This document shows positions 12,625 through 23,986 of a stretch of 64,000 nucleotides of DNA, piece after piece. A program made the position numbers and the translations under genes. Each line of letters begins with the position of its first letter. Positions within the stretch are counted from its first letter, which is position 1. The DNA comes from Pomacea canaliculata (Eukaryota > Mollusca > Gastropoda > Architaenioglossa > Ampullariidae): contig NC_037600.1 of the NCBI RefSeq assembly GCF_003073045.1, positions 15,206,352-15,270,351 of the forward strand. Reading direction: 5' to 3'. Below the pieces are notes generated by a model. The model was not told the origin of the DNA, ran no database searches, and was given only the letters and a program-made list of their open reading frames with translations.

Positions 12625-15600
12625 CTATTTCTCTTGCACATCTACTACAGACTCACTTTCCATTAGCTGCTTTCTTCCTTGCTCCAGTGGCTGTAGCACA
12701 GGTGGTTCTGAAGCAAAGAATTTGGTCAATGATATCAATTCATTTTAAATGTTACTTTATGCAACAACTAGTACCTGATAGTCCACATTTTATGCCTTGT
12801 TTGGCTACAGGTGTTGAACAAATCTATCATTAAGATTAATAAAAGAACTTTGATGCAACAGGTCTCTATTATACGCATATATTACTCATCACATTTTTAT
12901 AAAATGTTGCATCGTTAGTACATAGTGTAAAAAGTGAGCTGTATAATTTATGACTTGAAAATATTGGAGTGATCTACTCAGAATCATATGATGTCTGAAA
13001 CATACCGATTCTTTCATACAGCATACCACTGCCCACCCAGCCTTCAATCCCCTACCATCCCCGCAAAAAAACAAATAAACCCAGAATTAAATATTTCAGA
13101 GGAACTTTATATTTACTAATCATATATATTTGTGAAAGATAATTTCACTGAAATTTAAAATATAACTATTTACAATAATAAAATGGAGATATTTTTATGC
13201 CTTTTATTGTGTTACCAACACATCAGTCTCTGATGGCTATGTAGGGGTGGGTTAGCTGTACAAGAACACAACAAAGATTGAAATTGCCACACATTTGTAG
13301 ATTTTATTCAGCTTCACGCGGCAGCTGGCCTACCGTCTCTTCACTCTCACTTCCAAATCACAAATGCCTTTCTCAACTGTAAGCTACTTATCCTATTCCC
13401 ATCAAACGTTCCAGCAACCATTCCCCCTTTTTTTCAATGTCTGGTCACGACCTTTCCCTGCCCCTGTGATGGCAGTGGTCATCCCACCCAGCACTGTCTG
13501 GTCATGGCCTTCCCAAGTGGATCAGGCAACTTCATAACTTGGACATAACTTGGTGTAACAATAGGTCCAGTAGCCAGATGCCATGGGTGGAGAGTTCAAG
13601 GCTGGCTATTACCTACACAGCCAGCGTGAGAAAGGAACTGTCCAGGGAGCTGTTCGACCCCTACCCTCTACAAAACAAAGACATAATTTAGTACACTACT
13701 AGAGTGCTACAATTGCAACTTAAATATCTGAAATAGCATTGTGAAATAGCAATATGGGGCATAATCAACATACCTTCCATCACTGCTGCCTCAAAATGAC
13801 TTGCAAGCACAGACAGAAAAAAAATGTGATTTATGTAGATGTTTCTCACCTTTGCATTTGCTCTCCTCCATATGCATACATATGCTCTCCTCCTGTCTTA
13901 ACAGCACTGGAGGTTCAGAATCAATGTCAGGGCTTGCTATCACTTCTGTCACCACCTCTACTGTCTCTGACTCCAGGACAGCTGCCTCGGAGACCACTTC
14001 TTCCTCAGGGCACTGAATGTTGGCCTCACAATCTTCCTCAGCGACAGTGAACATGGCTGGCAGGTCAGCAGTGTCAGGGAAACCCTCTGCGTCCAAGCAT
14101 TCTTGCTTGCCTCCTTGAGGATGCTGAAAGGCTACATATGCTGTTGGAGTTTCAACTGCGTCATTTTGCTTAGGTGAATGGTTCACAAAAGTGATGCTGG
14201 GAGAACTGGCATTAGACAGGACTGGCAAAGTAAGGGCAACACCTGATTGCTGAAAAAGGCTGAAAGTTTCTGAGCCTTCCTGGGAGGATGAAAGAGCAAT
14301 GGAAAGATCTTCTTGACCAGGGGGGCCCTTCAGTGAAAAGATCTCATCTTTATGGGGCATCAGGGTTTCAGATATGAAAGGAATAAAGACTTTTTCTTGA
14401 TCTGGGCATTCATTTCCTTCTTGATCTATATTTGTCTGCAGGTCTTCCTGCTGGCAGCCATACTCCTGCTCTAGAACAGTGGAGGCTGGACCCTCCTCAC
14501 AGCAGAGCTGGTCTTGAAGGCAACTGGAAGGCTGATGCTTAGAAGGATCTTTTGGATCATCTTCTCTATGCTCTTGAAGATTCTGCTGTGAGTTTTCTGA
14601 TGCCACACTGCATTTTTCAAGGCACCGGAGACCATCACAGTAAAGCAGCACCATTTCTGACAAACGTTCCACACCAGTTTCAAACAGCCCATTCAAGCAA
14701 GAAATCATGTGGTGTGCAGTCGAGCAGTCTGTCTCTTCTGCAGGAGGCTGTGACCATATGCTTAGTGTCTGACCACATCTGACCACTGCTTGACTAAGAT
14801 TCAAGATGCAGCCAAAGAAACGGTTCATGTCAGCCTTCTGGCTCTTGTCTGCTATTAACGACTGTTCGAAGACAAAATGAAAATTAAAAAATGTTTCAGT
14901 TTTCAAGTTATTAGTAATATTACTACATTCTTCATTTATTAATCATACAAAGAAAGACCTAAGAAATAATATTTTAAAATATCTTAGTTCTGGAAAGGAT
15001 GGAAAGTATAACTTAGCTTACCATGATTCTCCCCCCCAAAAAAATGATGTGGCCAAGAAAAAAGAACCACATGAATTATTTTTATTATTTCCATATGAAT
15101 GTCCCTGTGTGTGATATGCCAGTTAATAAATTTTTTGAAAAAGAATGAATTGAGAAAAATTAAGCAAATAAATTTTAACTAGAGTAACTGAGCAAAAGAC
15201 CTTCTTCCTAATGATATCCATACATAAGAAATAGCAAGATCCGTGATCTCATATGTGATAGTGCTCACTTGACAGCCTTTCTCTATTGCACCATGTTGGG
15301 CAACATCCAACATCATTAGCTGCTGGAGTAAACTACAGACAGCTGCATTCCCAGTAGCACAACTTAGGTCAGCAAACTGGAAACAAATATTTCCAGTCTT
15401 TACTGGTGTAATGACCAATAAGTGACAAACACATTACATGTATTACTAAAAGAAGATTATTGATAAAGAAGAAGAGAATTATTCTTTCAGGTCTCAAATC
15501 CGGAACTTACAATTGGAGACATCTATGACTATGAAAAAGCAGATATAAAATTTAGGATGATGACCCATGCAAACCAATCTAATGCTTTTTGCACTTTTCT

Positions 15601-18600
15601 TCTTCTTTGCACACTGATCTTGCCTTTAAAGGAAAAAATGGGCTTTACAAATTACATCTTTATTATTATAGGCTACAGGGTTTAAAACATATTTTGATGA
15701 CAGAAAACACAGTCTTCTTTTATGATTGAAATTATGTCTTTTTCTGCTTCTTCCCTCAGAAAAAACATGCAAACTGTTCTGTAGTGGTACAAATCTTGAA
15801 CATCCATGCCTACAGAGGAGAAATTTTAACCAGGTGGATTGTTTCTTATAAGAATTTCTCTATTTATTGCAGTGTGTCAAAAGAGAACATTACCTCCTGG
15901 AGTACTGTCTGAATGCTATAACTGGATGCATCTGCATTCAACTCTTCTTGATCTGGATGCTCCAGCTGCTGTTGCTGGAGTGATTGCCCCTTCTGCTGTG
16001 ACTCCATTTCTACATGACTGGCTTTAAAAGCAGCATCCTGTTCATCAAATGGGTACATCAAGTCCTTCTCATATGTCTGAGATGTCAAGCCACCTTTAGG
16101 AGGGAAATAAAAATCCTGAAAGGGGGCATGATTTCGGGCAATTGTGTCATTTCTTCTCTTTTGCTGGAATTTGCTGGTGTGAAGGCTACGGTGACACTCA
16201 CTCCAATCTGCTTGTGATGGACATGCATAGTGTCTGCTGCCATGGCTGCTATAAGGAGGATATGCAGCAGATATCACACATGGTGGCATGCTATTTTCTT
16301 GCTTCTGAAACATACCTCCTCTCTCCGAAGGCACAAAACAGAGGTTCTGGAGATGATGTTCTGAAACATGTTGGTGTTGACTATCCATAAAGTGAGATGG
16401 TGCTGTCGCATGACTAGCTTGGAAACTCTGGCAGTCTGCCATGCTAGATAAGAAGGTTGCAGGGCCCTGACTCAATGCCCTTTTGCCTACATTTGCACTG
16501 GGCCTGAGATAGGGGTGACAGGCTGCTAGCTGTGGAACCAATGTTCCTGCAGTAGGAAATGTAGAAAAGGATGTTATTTTGGAACCTGCCTGCAAATGGT
16601 TGGACTTTCCTGGAAGTTTGTTAGGCAGCAGAGGGTTTTGCAGACAAGAATCTCCTGCCCATCTGTTAAATATACCTGCAAGATTCTTCCCAACAGTCTC
16701 TGATAAACCTCTTGATGATGAGGTGATGCTGGCTTGAACTGGCTCATCTCCTGTAAGACTAAGCCAGTCATTTTTCTCAGGACAGCGAGCATAGAATGGT
16801 GAGAAAAATGATGGCTGCATGGGAAGATCTTCACACATATCTACAGTAACTGAGTTGGTGGTAGAAGACACATCCAGCTCTGCATGGCTGCCAGTTTGAC
16901 CCAAAACTGTTTCCAAAATATTTTTCTCATCACTTTTGTTATCAGAGGTACTGACCTCATCCATATCAACTTTGTTCAGGTTTATCTGATCATTCTGATC
17001 AGCCTGCATTCCAGGCATTTCATACTTCTCTTTACTCATATCCAGCTGGCCATGTCTAGGTACTGTCCCTTCCTGAACACTGGAAGGCAGAGTAATTGGC
17101 TCTAGGGAATCATTACTTGTAGCAAAATTTTCCCTTTTGATTGATCTAGCAGGAACTGATGTCATAACTCCCACTGGGTGGAAATCACTCTCTATATACT
17201 GATGAGATGAAGACAGACCATTGCAATGATTATTTGTCTGCATTTCCTGGGATTCCAGCACTCCCACTAAAGATGTGCTGTGTTCTGAAGCTGCTATCTG
17301 TGATAGTTCTGACACCATTGTTCTCACCAGGCCTCCTTCTGCTTCCATGATGTTCTCTGGTGGTTCATTCTCCTTTTCTTCAGATAGACCAGTGCTGGAC
17401 TGCCCAGCTTGCAGTGGCTGAGAGTCGGAGCAGTCCATGATGATATTCTGGTGAGTGTTGTTGCACAGCCACACAGGAGGGACAACATAAATGTCTTCTA
17501 CGCATGGGCCGCTTGGCATCTCTCGCATTTTCATGAGTGCCACTTCTGCCTCTGCAGTTGTTTTTCCTGCCTGTTCCCATTCTTCTTGCTCCATGACTGT
17601 TGAAGATGATTCAGTGCTGACAGAAGCAGAAGCAGAAACAGATTCATGAGGAGTGATGACCGGCTCGCTGTCATGAATGTGATCATTCTTTTGTCGCACC
17701 ACCTGCACCATTTGTAGCTGTGGGGGTGTAACGGAACTGAGATGTGTGTTGACATGAGATAACGATGGAGCGCATGCCTCACTGAACCACTGGCAGTCCA
17801 AAGCTGAGGGCAAAGATGGTGAAATGGGAGGCTTCATTCGACGAACATTATAACTTCCTCTTCCACGCCACATCCTGCTTGAGCGAGCTCTCAGAAATGG
17901 AGAAGGGGACATGCAGTAGTATCCATCAGTTTCTGACAGATATCTACGGGGACGCCCCCTTCGGAGAGGAAAGTAGCGAACTGCGTTCTCTTGCATCAAA
18001 TATGGATGGTGGCGAGGTGGGATGTTAAAATTGGGGTAAGGACAGAAGGTTTCCCCCTGTCTCTGCTGTTCAAGGGCAGCTGGTGATGAAGCCCTGGGGG
18101 TAGCACAACGTGTTCTGTGTGAGTAATAAGAACATGGATATGTCTCACACTGCATTCCTGTCCATGTACTAGCTCCATATTCTCCTTGCCAAAAATGCAT
18201 ACGTGTATTTTTATTAGTCATGCTGCTAGGCACTGAATAGCCTGTTAAGCTTTTTACAGTTTTGGGTACATCTGCTACAGTTTGGGAGGGTATAGTGCTT
18301 GTCCAAGTTTGTGTGCCACTGTTGTTGCACTGTGCATGGTTATTTTGACATGAATACAGTTTCCCTTCACTTGGGTCAGAGGCAATGGTGTTTATATTGC
18401 CATCTGCCCAGTCCTCTAGCCAAGGCTGATCTTTGTGATTTCTGCCAGGTCTGCCACTGGACTGCTGTTCTGCTGGGGTATCCTCTTTCCTTGCCAAACC
18501 TCCCATTCCTTGTGTGTGCATATGTTGTTGTAAACAGCCCTGCAAGCTGTAGTCCACCAATGGCTTGTCTTGCAAAATGCTACCAGCTGCTTCATCTGCT

Positions 18601-21017
18601 GTTGCCATGCCACTAAACATCTTTTCTTTCTCCAATTGCCCTTTGCTTGGAGCCTTCTGTGCTGCAGCTGCTGTCAACTGTGAAAGATTGGACAAGCACT
18701 GGCTGATGCAGTCTTCTTGCTGTTGCCCAGAACGAAGATTTTTGTCCTGTGCTGCTTTGTTTAGAATTAACTGCCAAAGCTGCCTCCCAGAACATGACAA
18801 GGCTGAACTTTCTCCAAGAAACGATGACATGCTTGGCAAAGATTTTCCACATTCAGATGATGTGACAAGTCCTGAATCAGTGATTGAAAGGCAAGATGCT
18901 GTAGTGGATGATGGCTGTGAAAACAGGTGGGTGGCACCACCACCACCTCCATCAGTGACACAGCTGATGGCATCCACCATTGAGGTAGGCAAAGGCACAG
19001 ATGCAGAGTCCAGAGAATTGGCACCAACCATTTTAAAGATGATGTGGTCTGGAACATTGGCAACAATCCAATCACGAATGAAGCCTTCATCACGCTGAAG
19101 TAGGCGCCATGTATCGTCCTGGTTCAGGATCTTGTCGCTTGACTGTGAAGGAGATGAAACCAGTGATGAAATGCCCTTGTCACCTGACATGTCTGGAGCA
19201 GTCTGTTGATGTTTTTGCTCCCCTGTTACAAGTATGTTAGTGAATTGAAAGGGGTGCTTATCCTCCTTCCAGCGTAATTAAATTAATGTGACCATTTGGT
19301 TTAAAATACTGTACTTAGCAAGGTTTGTATTTTCACCAATAACTGAGTTTGTTTTTGAATCATTTTTATCCATTTCTCAAGCAAGGGTAAAGTGTCATAA
19401 TTCACAATTATGTTTCATAAATTGCGGAACTTAATTACTCTTGATCAGTAACTGTGCATGAGCTGTTTAGCTGCTAATAACTGGAGTGGAGTTCATCATC
19501 TGAAAATGATAATATTATTCAAGGTGAGATCTTGCATGCAGGTAAGAAGCAGTATATTACCTGTCTGGAAAGGATTCTGTAGAAGGTCTGAAGATGAGGA
19601 TTTGGTGTCTTCTAAAACAGATATCTCTGGCTGAAATGGATGCACTCCAGGACAAGTTGTCTCCCTCAGCTGAGCTTGATCAGTAGCTGATGATGTTACC
19701 AAGTCTTGATATGCTTCAGCATTCTGTCACAAACTTAACTTTACAGACACAGGACAGCTGAGAAGATATAAATATGTTATATATATATCACCTCATTCAT
19801 TACCTACCTTTCTTCAGCATCAACTCACCCTGTAGGTATGGAAACAGCAACAGAGCAACAAGCAAAGCTTCAATTATATCTAAAGATGAGCTCATCAGCA
19901 TTTCAAATTAAATTTAAAGAATTTTCTTAAAATGTCTACATATTACCTGAGCAAGACTGACTGGAGGGCATCTTAAAGTGTAGATACCAACATGTGATGA
20001 ACAGGTAATACAGAGCACTGTGGCATCACTGGAATCAGGGTTACACCACTGGCTCTTCACGCACTGCAATCACATAAAACTGAAAGTCAGTAATAAAGTA
20101 CAGAAAATGGAAAAGAATATTACAGAAAGGGGAGATTATCCAAGGAATATATTTTTTTGTAGGGAAAAAGTTACTGACAAAAAAACAAAAACCCAATCCA
20201 ACATAGGTATAACAATAATGATAAAGTGGATTTATATAGCATTTTACCATACATCAAAAGCTGGCTCAAAGTGCTTTACAAAATATAACCCATGGACTTA
20301 AAAATAACAATAATAATGGAAGCTGGCCTCAAAGTGAATAGTTTATTCCTAGATAATGCAGTTACTCCTGTTGAAAAGAATGTGAGGTAGGAAGCCTTGC
20401 ACTTGCAAGGAATCTTCAAGAAGTAGCTAAAAGTTATTATTATGTTTGTATGCAAGCACAAATCACAATCTTTTGTGTAAAAATATTGTTCCATCCACAC
20501 AAGTCTTATTAGCTCATCATCTAACAGTCATTGTAAAAATAAGCCTCCTTGAGATGCACTTTATCAGCAAAATCAGACCTTTCTTTACTACACACCATGC
20601 TGGTTGTGATAGCTGTGCATTTCTGCTGTGTATTTAATAATATTAATACAAATACTGATAATAATAGAGTGCATTTCCCCATGGTGGAGGTGAGCCCAAT
20701 GCACTGAAAAACAATCCAACAATCAACCATACAAGAAACACAAGCATCAGCAAACAGATGACGGCATAGCAGACATGAATGAAAGAGCAGAAGGGCAGGG
20801 AATCTATAGTAATATGAGAATAGTAATATCTGTGAGAACTGTAGAAATGTACCTTATAACACAATGAATGTCCACAGGTTAGTGATGTCGGAACACAGTC
20901 TTCCTGTATCCATGAATAAGCTTCTTTACATCCAGGGCAAAATAAGCCCTGCTCCTCATTTAACAGTGACTTTGTGTTGGACTTCTTGTCACTTTGTCCA
21001 GATTGTGTCTCTGCCAT
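12625..21017 (-). CDS. Large RING-HC protein with long low-complexity body (seven exons)
   Basis: Hand-built exons, high to low: 21017-20853, 20063-19947, 19723-19561, 19222-15894, 15376-15224, 14861-13850, 12707-12625. All phases agree, giving about 1673 residues. Residues 27-76 form a textbook C3HC4 RING split over exons 1 and 2 (C27/C30, C48/H50, C53/C56, C73/C76), so RING-type E3 ubiquitin ligase activity is likely by family. Exon 4, about 3.3 kb, is rich in Ser, Gln, His and Pro and has a basic stretch of RGRPRR and RMWRGRG type near its middle, with no known domain. Exons 5-6 return to ordered-looking helical sequence (LLQQLMMLDVAQHG, GCILNLSQAVVRCG). The start was chosen because the RING follows at once. 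I do not recognise the family. The last exon is inferred only from its acceptor and matching phase. Confidence 0.7.
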
Positions 21018-23080
21018 AGTAGAAGTAGCACTTTAATTTTTGTTGCATCTGAAAATTAACAAATAACAAAAAAATTATTGTCTGTAGTTTAGTTTTGTAA
21101 AATATGCCTAAAATAAATGACCGCATAACTTATTATCATTTTAAATATGGACAAATTTGACAAAATTAGCTTTGAACTGTTCATATTAATTTAATTTTTC
21201 ATGGTTTTTTTTTTGGATGCTTGTAAGAAAAAAATCGTGAGTTTTGAGCAGAAAAAAAATCCACTTACAAGAGCCCGTCTGTGTACACAAATACGGGCGA
21301 CCTCAACACATATATAGGCTAGAACCAGAGAATTGCAACAACAACAAAAAAAAAGTGTTTTGCAAGTCGCACAAATACAGATCTGCTCTCAATACCTGTC
21401 TGATAAATGTGATGAAAGGATATCCATTGAAAAGGATGCAAAACAAGTTGACTACAAAGAAGGGCAGGGAAGATCATTTGCCAAATTTATCACAGATCCA
21501 TTTAATAATTTTCATAATTTATTGCTTTAAGTCCCGGGACTCGTACATACTAGCAGAAGCATCGAAACTAATTAATTTTTTGTGTGGGTCAACTATAGCA
21601 GCTGCTTGCACTCACCTGTAACAACGAGACGATCAACGGTCAAAGCAAATGCCATACCAGCCCTAGCTCCCACACATGAGTGATGTCACAATGACACTCA
21701 GTCTATACCGGCTCATTTCGCCCTAACTTCCATGGACGTTTTATTTGTTAGTATGTTACAGAAACACGCTTTGTGTAAATAAATTATGTGTAATTTCAAC
21801 TTACTTATTCACATTTGACTGTGGGACCCTTCATCATCCGCGCTTGCCGAAATATTTCAGACGTTTTTGACGTTTGGAAATCGCGAGCCTGATCAAGGGA
21901 TATAACTCTGTCGTATCGTGTTTAGATCTAAATCGTCTGACATCGACTTGTAGCAGAAGACGCACGAACTGGAAGATGCTGGTGTACATTTGCAACTGTA
22001 GCAGGTGAAGAGCTGGTTTTCTGATACTGACATAAAAATAATTGTGTGTAGCAAGTGTGGGATAACCGGGTATGTGGAAAGAATTTGTAAAAAGAATCCA
22101 TAAAATATTCACATAGCATGCTCAGAATACCACCATATGTTACATCTGCATGGTACGTTGGGATCCCTCTCTCAAGTCTTTTTTTCTCTCTCTGAAAATT
22201 AAAGCAAGCAAAAAATACAACAAAATTTTTTTGATTACAAAATATCCAGACTAGACTTTCTACTCTCTATTTTGGACTGATTTAAGTTTCAAATACACAG
22301 GCATTTTCACGTCTCTTAATATCCAGTAAGTGTACAAAATCTAGAAATTTTGAAAATCAGATTATTGAACAATTCAAATCCCAGTACATTAAAAAAATGA
22401 ATGTTAATTTATAGTTAATGTCATTCTTGAGGTGTCATGCAATGTCTGATGTAATAGTAATTAACATGGCAGACATTTTGTGAAAAGGATTCAATAAGAT
22501 GTTTTGTATTATATTGTTATTGAAAGCATTGAAAAGCTTAAACTGGTCCTCTACACATAACTAATTTAACAGACAAACAGAACAAAATAAAAGCCTTCAG
22601 TCACGGGTCTTCGGCAGGTTGGAATGGTCCCTCAACCCTCAATCCGCTCCAGTCTCAACTTTTTTTTTTTTCTTGCTTTCAATTCATATCTTCCGTTTAC
22701 TCTTGCATACTATAAGAATGCAGTACTAAAAATGGTTCACAACATGCAAGATATATTTAGAAAACCTACATTTAAAAAAAAATGACATGGATGAAACTAA
22801 CTGCCAGCATAAGTTACACGGCAGTTTTCGGCTACATTTATGACTGTTGTGGTCACTTAAATTGCTAACGCTCAGTTGACGACACGACTGCCACTTAACT
22901 CGATCAGTCTTTGAGTGTGTGTGTGTGTGTTTTGAAATCAAAAGGTATTTAATAGCTACCGATCGAACTTCTTTTGATCATTCACAGCACTTAATTTGAA
23001 AAAAAAAAAAAAGTGTAAAACTGGGTACATCGCTGCACAAGGTTGCACGTGTAAAGAGACCTGCAGTCTGGAGTCAAAAC
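21018..23080. other. Intergenic region between divergent RING and RLR genes
   Basis: The RING gene reads leftward and the RLR locus rightward, so this holds the 5' end of the former. A plausible acceptor just upstream of its start codon (near 21050) implies a non-coding first exon further right. No open frame of note. Short CA/GT and poly(A) runs occur near 22915 and 22999. Confidence 0.45.
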
Positions 23081-23081
23081 A

Positions 23082-23660
23082 TGGCTGTATTGTGTTCACG
23101 TTGAAACAAGCCTTAGAAAAGGATCAATTTTAACTCCAGAAAATAGTATACCAAAAATAGCTACACGTAATGCAACTATATTTTTAAGACGTGCGGGAAT
23201 GTCAGTACCTGGGAAAAATAAGGCCCGCCGAGCCAAATCGATATCGAAATCTGTGTTGGATTCTATACGCAGAACATCTGGAATAGGTTCAGAAGAAAGC
23301 GAAGCGTAAAAGGCGGACTGTGAGTGTGAGATAAACAACCCAATGCTGAGACAGGATGGCCGAAGTTGTTGTTTTTTTTTTGGTGTCTATTCTGTCAAAG
23401 GTATTCAAGGCTGAGTCGATCCAACTGTCGACCAAAATAGGCAACTGGAAAACCTGAAATCTTGGATGCAAATGTTGAGGCTAGGTCTGGGGCATCTTTA
23501 TTAACTGCATCACCGAAAACCTCGAGTTTCCTGTCATCGAAATTAACAGCTTTTATCTGCAAAATGAAAAAAGCAAGAGCGGTTTTAATTCTGGTCGAAA
23601 ATAGGTCCATGGCGTTTCTGATATCTGAATTTAGAGACGAAGACAGGAGAAGAAAAAAAA
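23082..23660 (+). pseudogene. Collapsed tandem paralogue of the RIG-I-like receptor
   Basis: Two segments of this interval align by eye to the live RLR gene. Bases 23082-23373 match the live 5' flank and start (23671 to about 24004), sharing GGCTGTATT, AAATCTGTGTTGGATT, GAGTGTGAGA and a start codon (23356; compare 23987) followed by a Met-Ala-Glu beginning. Directly after a T-run, bases 23374-23400 match the end of the live last intron, and 23401-23652 match the live last exon (32821 onward). In the matching frame it keeps the order WGI...INCITENLEFPVIEI, against WGIIVKCISENLEFPIIKI in the live gene, but has several in-frame stops and has lost part of the zinc-ligand pair. Everything between the first codons and the last intron is gone. 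This is a host gene remnant, not a viral copy. Confidence 0.85.
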
Positions 23661-23783
23661 AAAAATGAAAAAGTGGCTGTATTATGGTTGCACTAAACCA
23701 AGCCCTCTTCTAGGAAAGGATCAAAGCAACTTCAGGAATCAGTGTACTAAATATAGCAACATGTAAGAAATTATTTTTAAAAC

Positions 23784-23793
23784 GGGAATCCCC
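23784..23793. promoter_or_regulatory. NF-kB consensus site upstream of the RLR gene
   Basis: GGGAATCCCC fits the GGGRNNYYCC consensus exactly and lies 194 bases before the RLR start codon. The aligned position in the dead upstream copy (around 23198) reads GGGAATGTCA and no longer fits. The transcription start is not known, so the site may be proximal promoter or leader. Confidence 0.6.
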
Positions 23794-23831
23794 GTACTTC
23801 GGGAACCATGCAGGACCCTCCCAGTAAAACC

Positions 23832-23841
23832 GAAAGTGAAA
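23832..23841 (+). promoter_or_regulatory. IRF/ISRE-like element upstream of the RLR gene
   Basis: GAAAGTGAAA matches the core GAAANNGAAA bound by interferon regulatory factors and begins 38 bases after the end of the NF-kB site. The aligned stretch of the dead copy keeps only one GAAA half. Invertebrates have IRF-family proteins, so regulation of an RNA sensor by IRF and NF-kB is plausible. Confidence 0.55.
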
Positions 23842-23986
23842 TCTGTGTTGGATTTTACGCAAGGCTCTTATAGAGTGATCAGGTCTTTCGCATTCCTACA
23901 AACACTTCTCTTCAGACTCAGGTAGAGAAGAGTACTGTGCGGACTTAATGCGAGTGTGAGACAAGCAGCACAGGGATTGTGATAAG

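Noticed and set aside
13200-13680. Possible dispersed repeat near the 3' side of the RING gene
   Set aside because: GC content and odd vocabulary stand out, but no terminal repeats, target duplication or coding domain could be seen. It lies in the last intron of the RING gene model.
23395-23610. Minus-strand 71-codon frame resembling another minus-strand frame at 32807-33079
   Set aside because: Both are antisense shadows of the RLR last exon and its dead copy. The similarity comes from the plus-strand homology.
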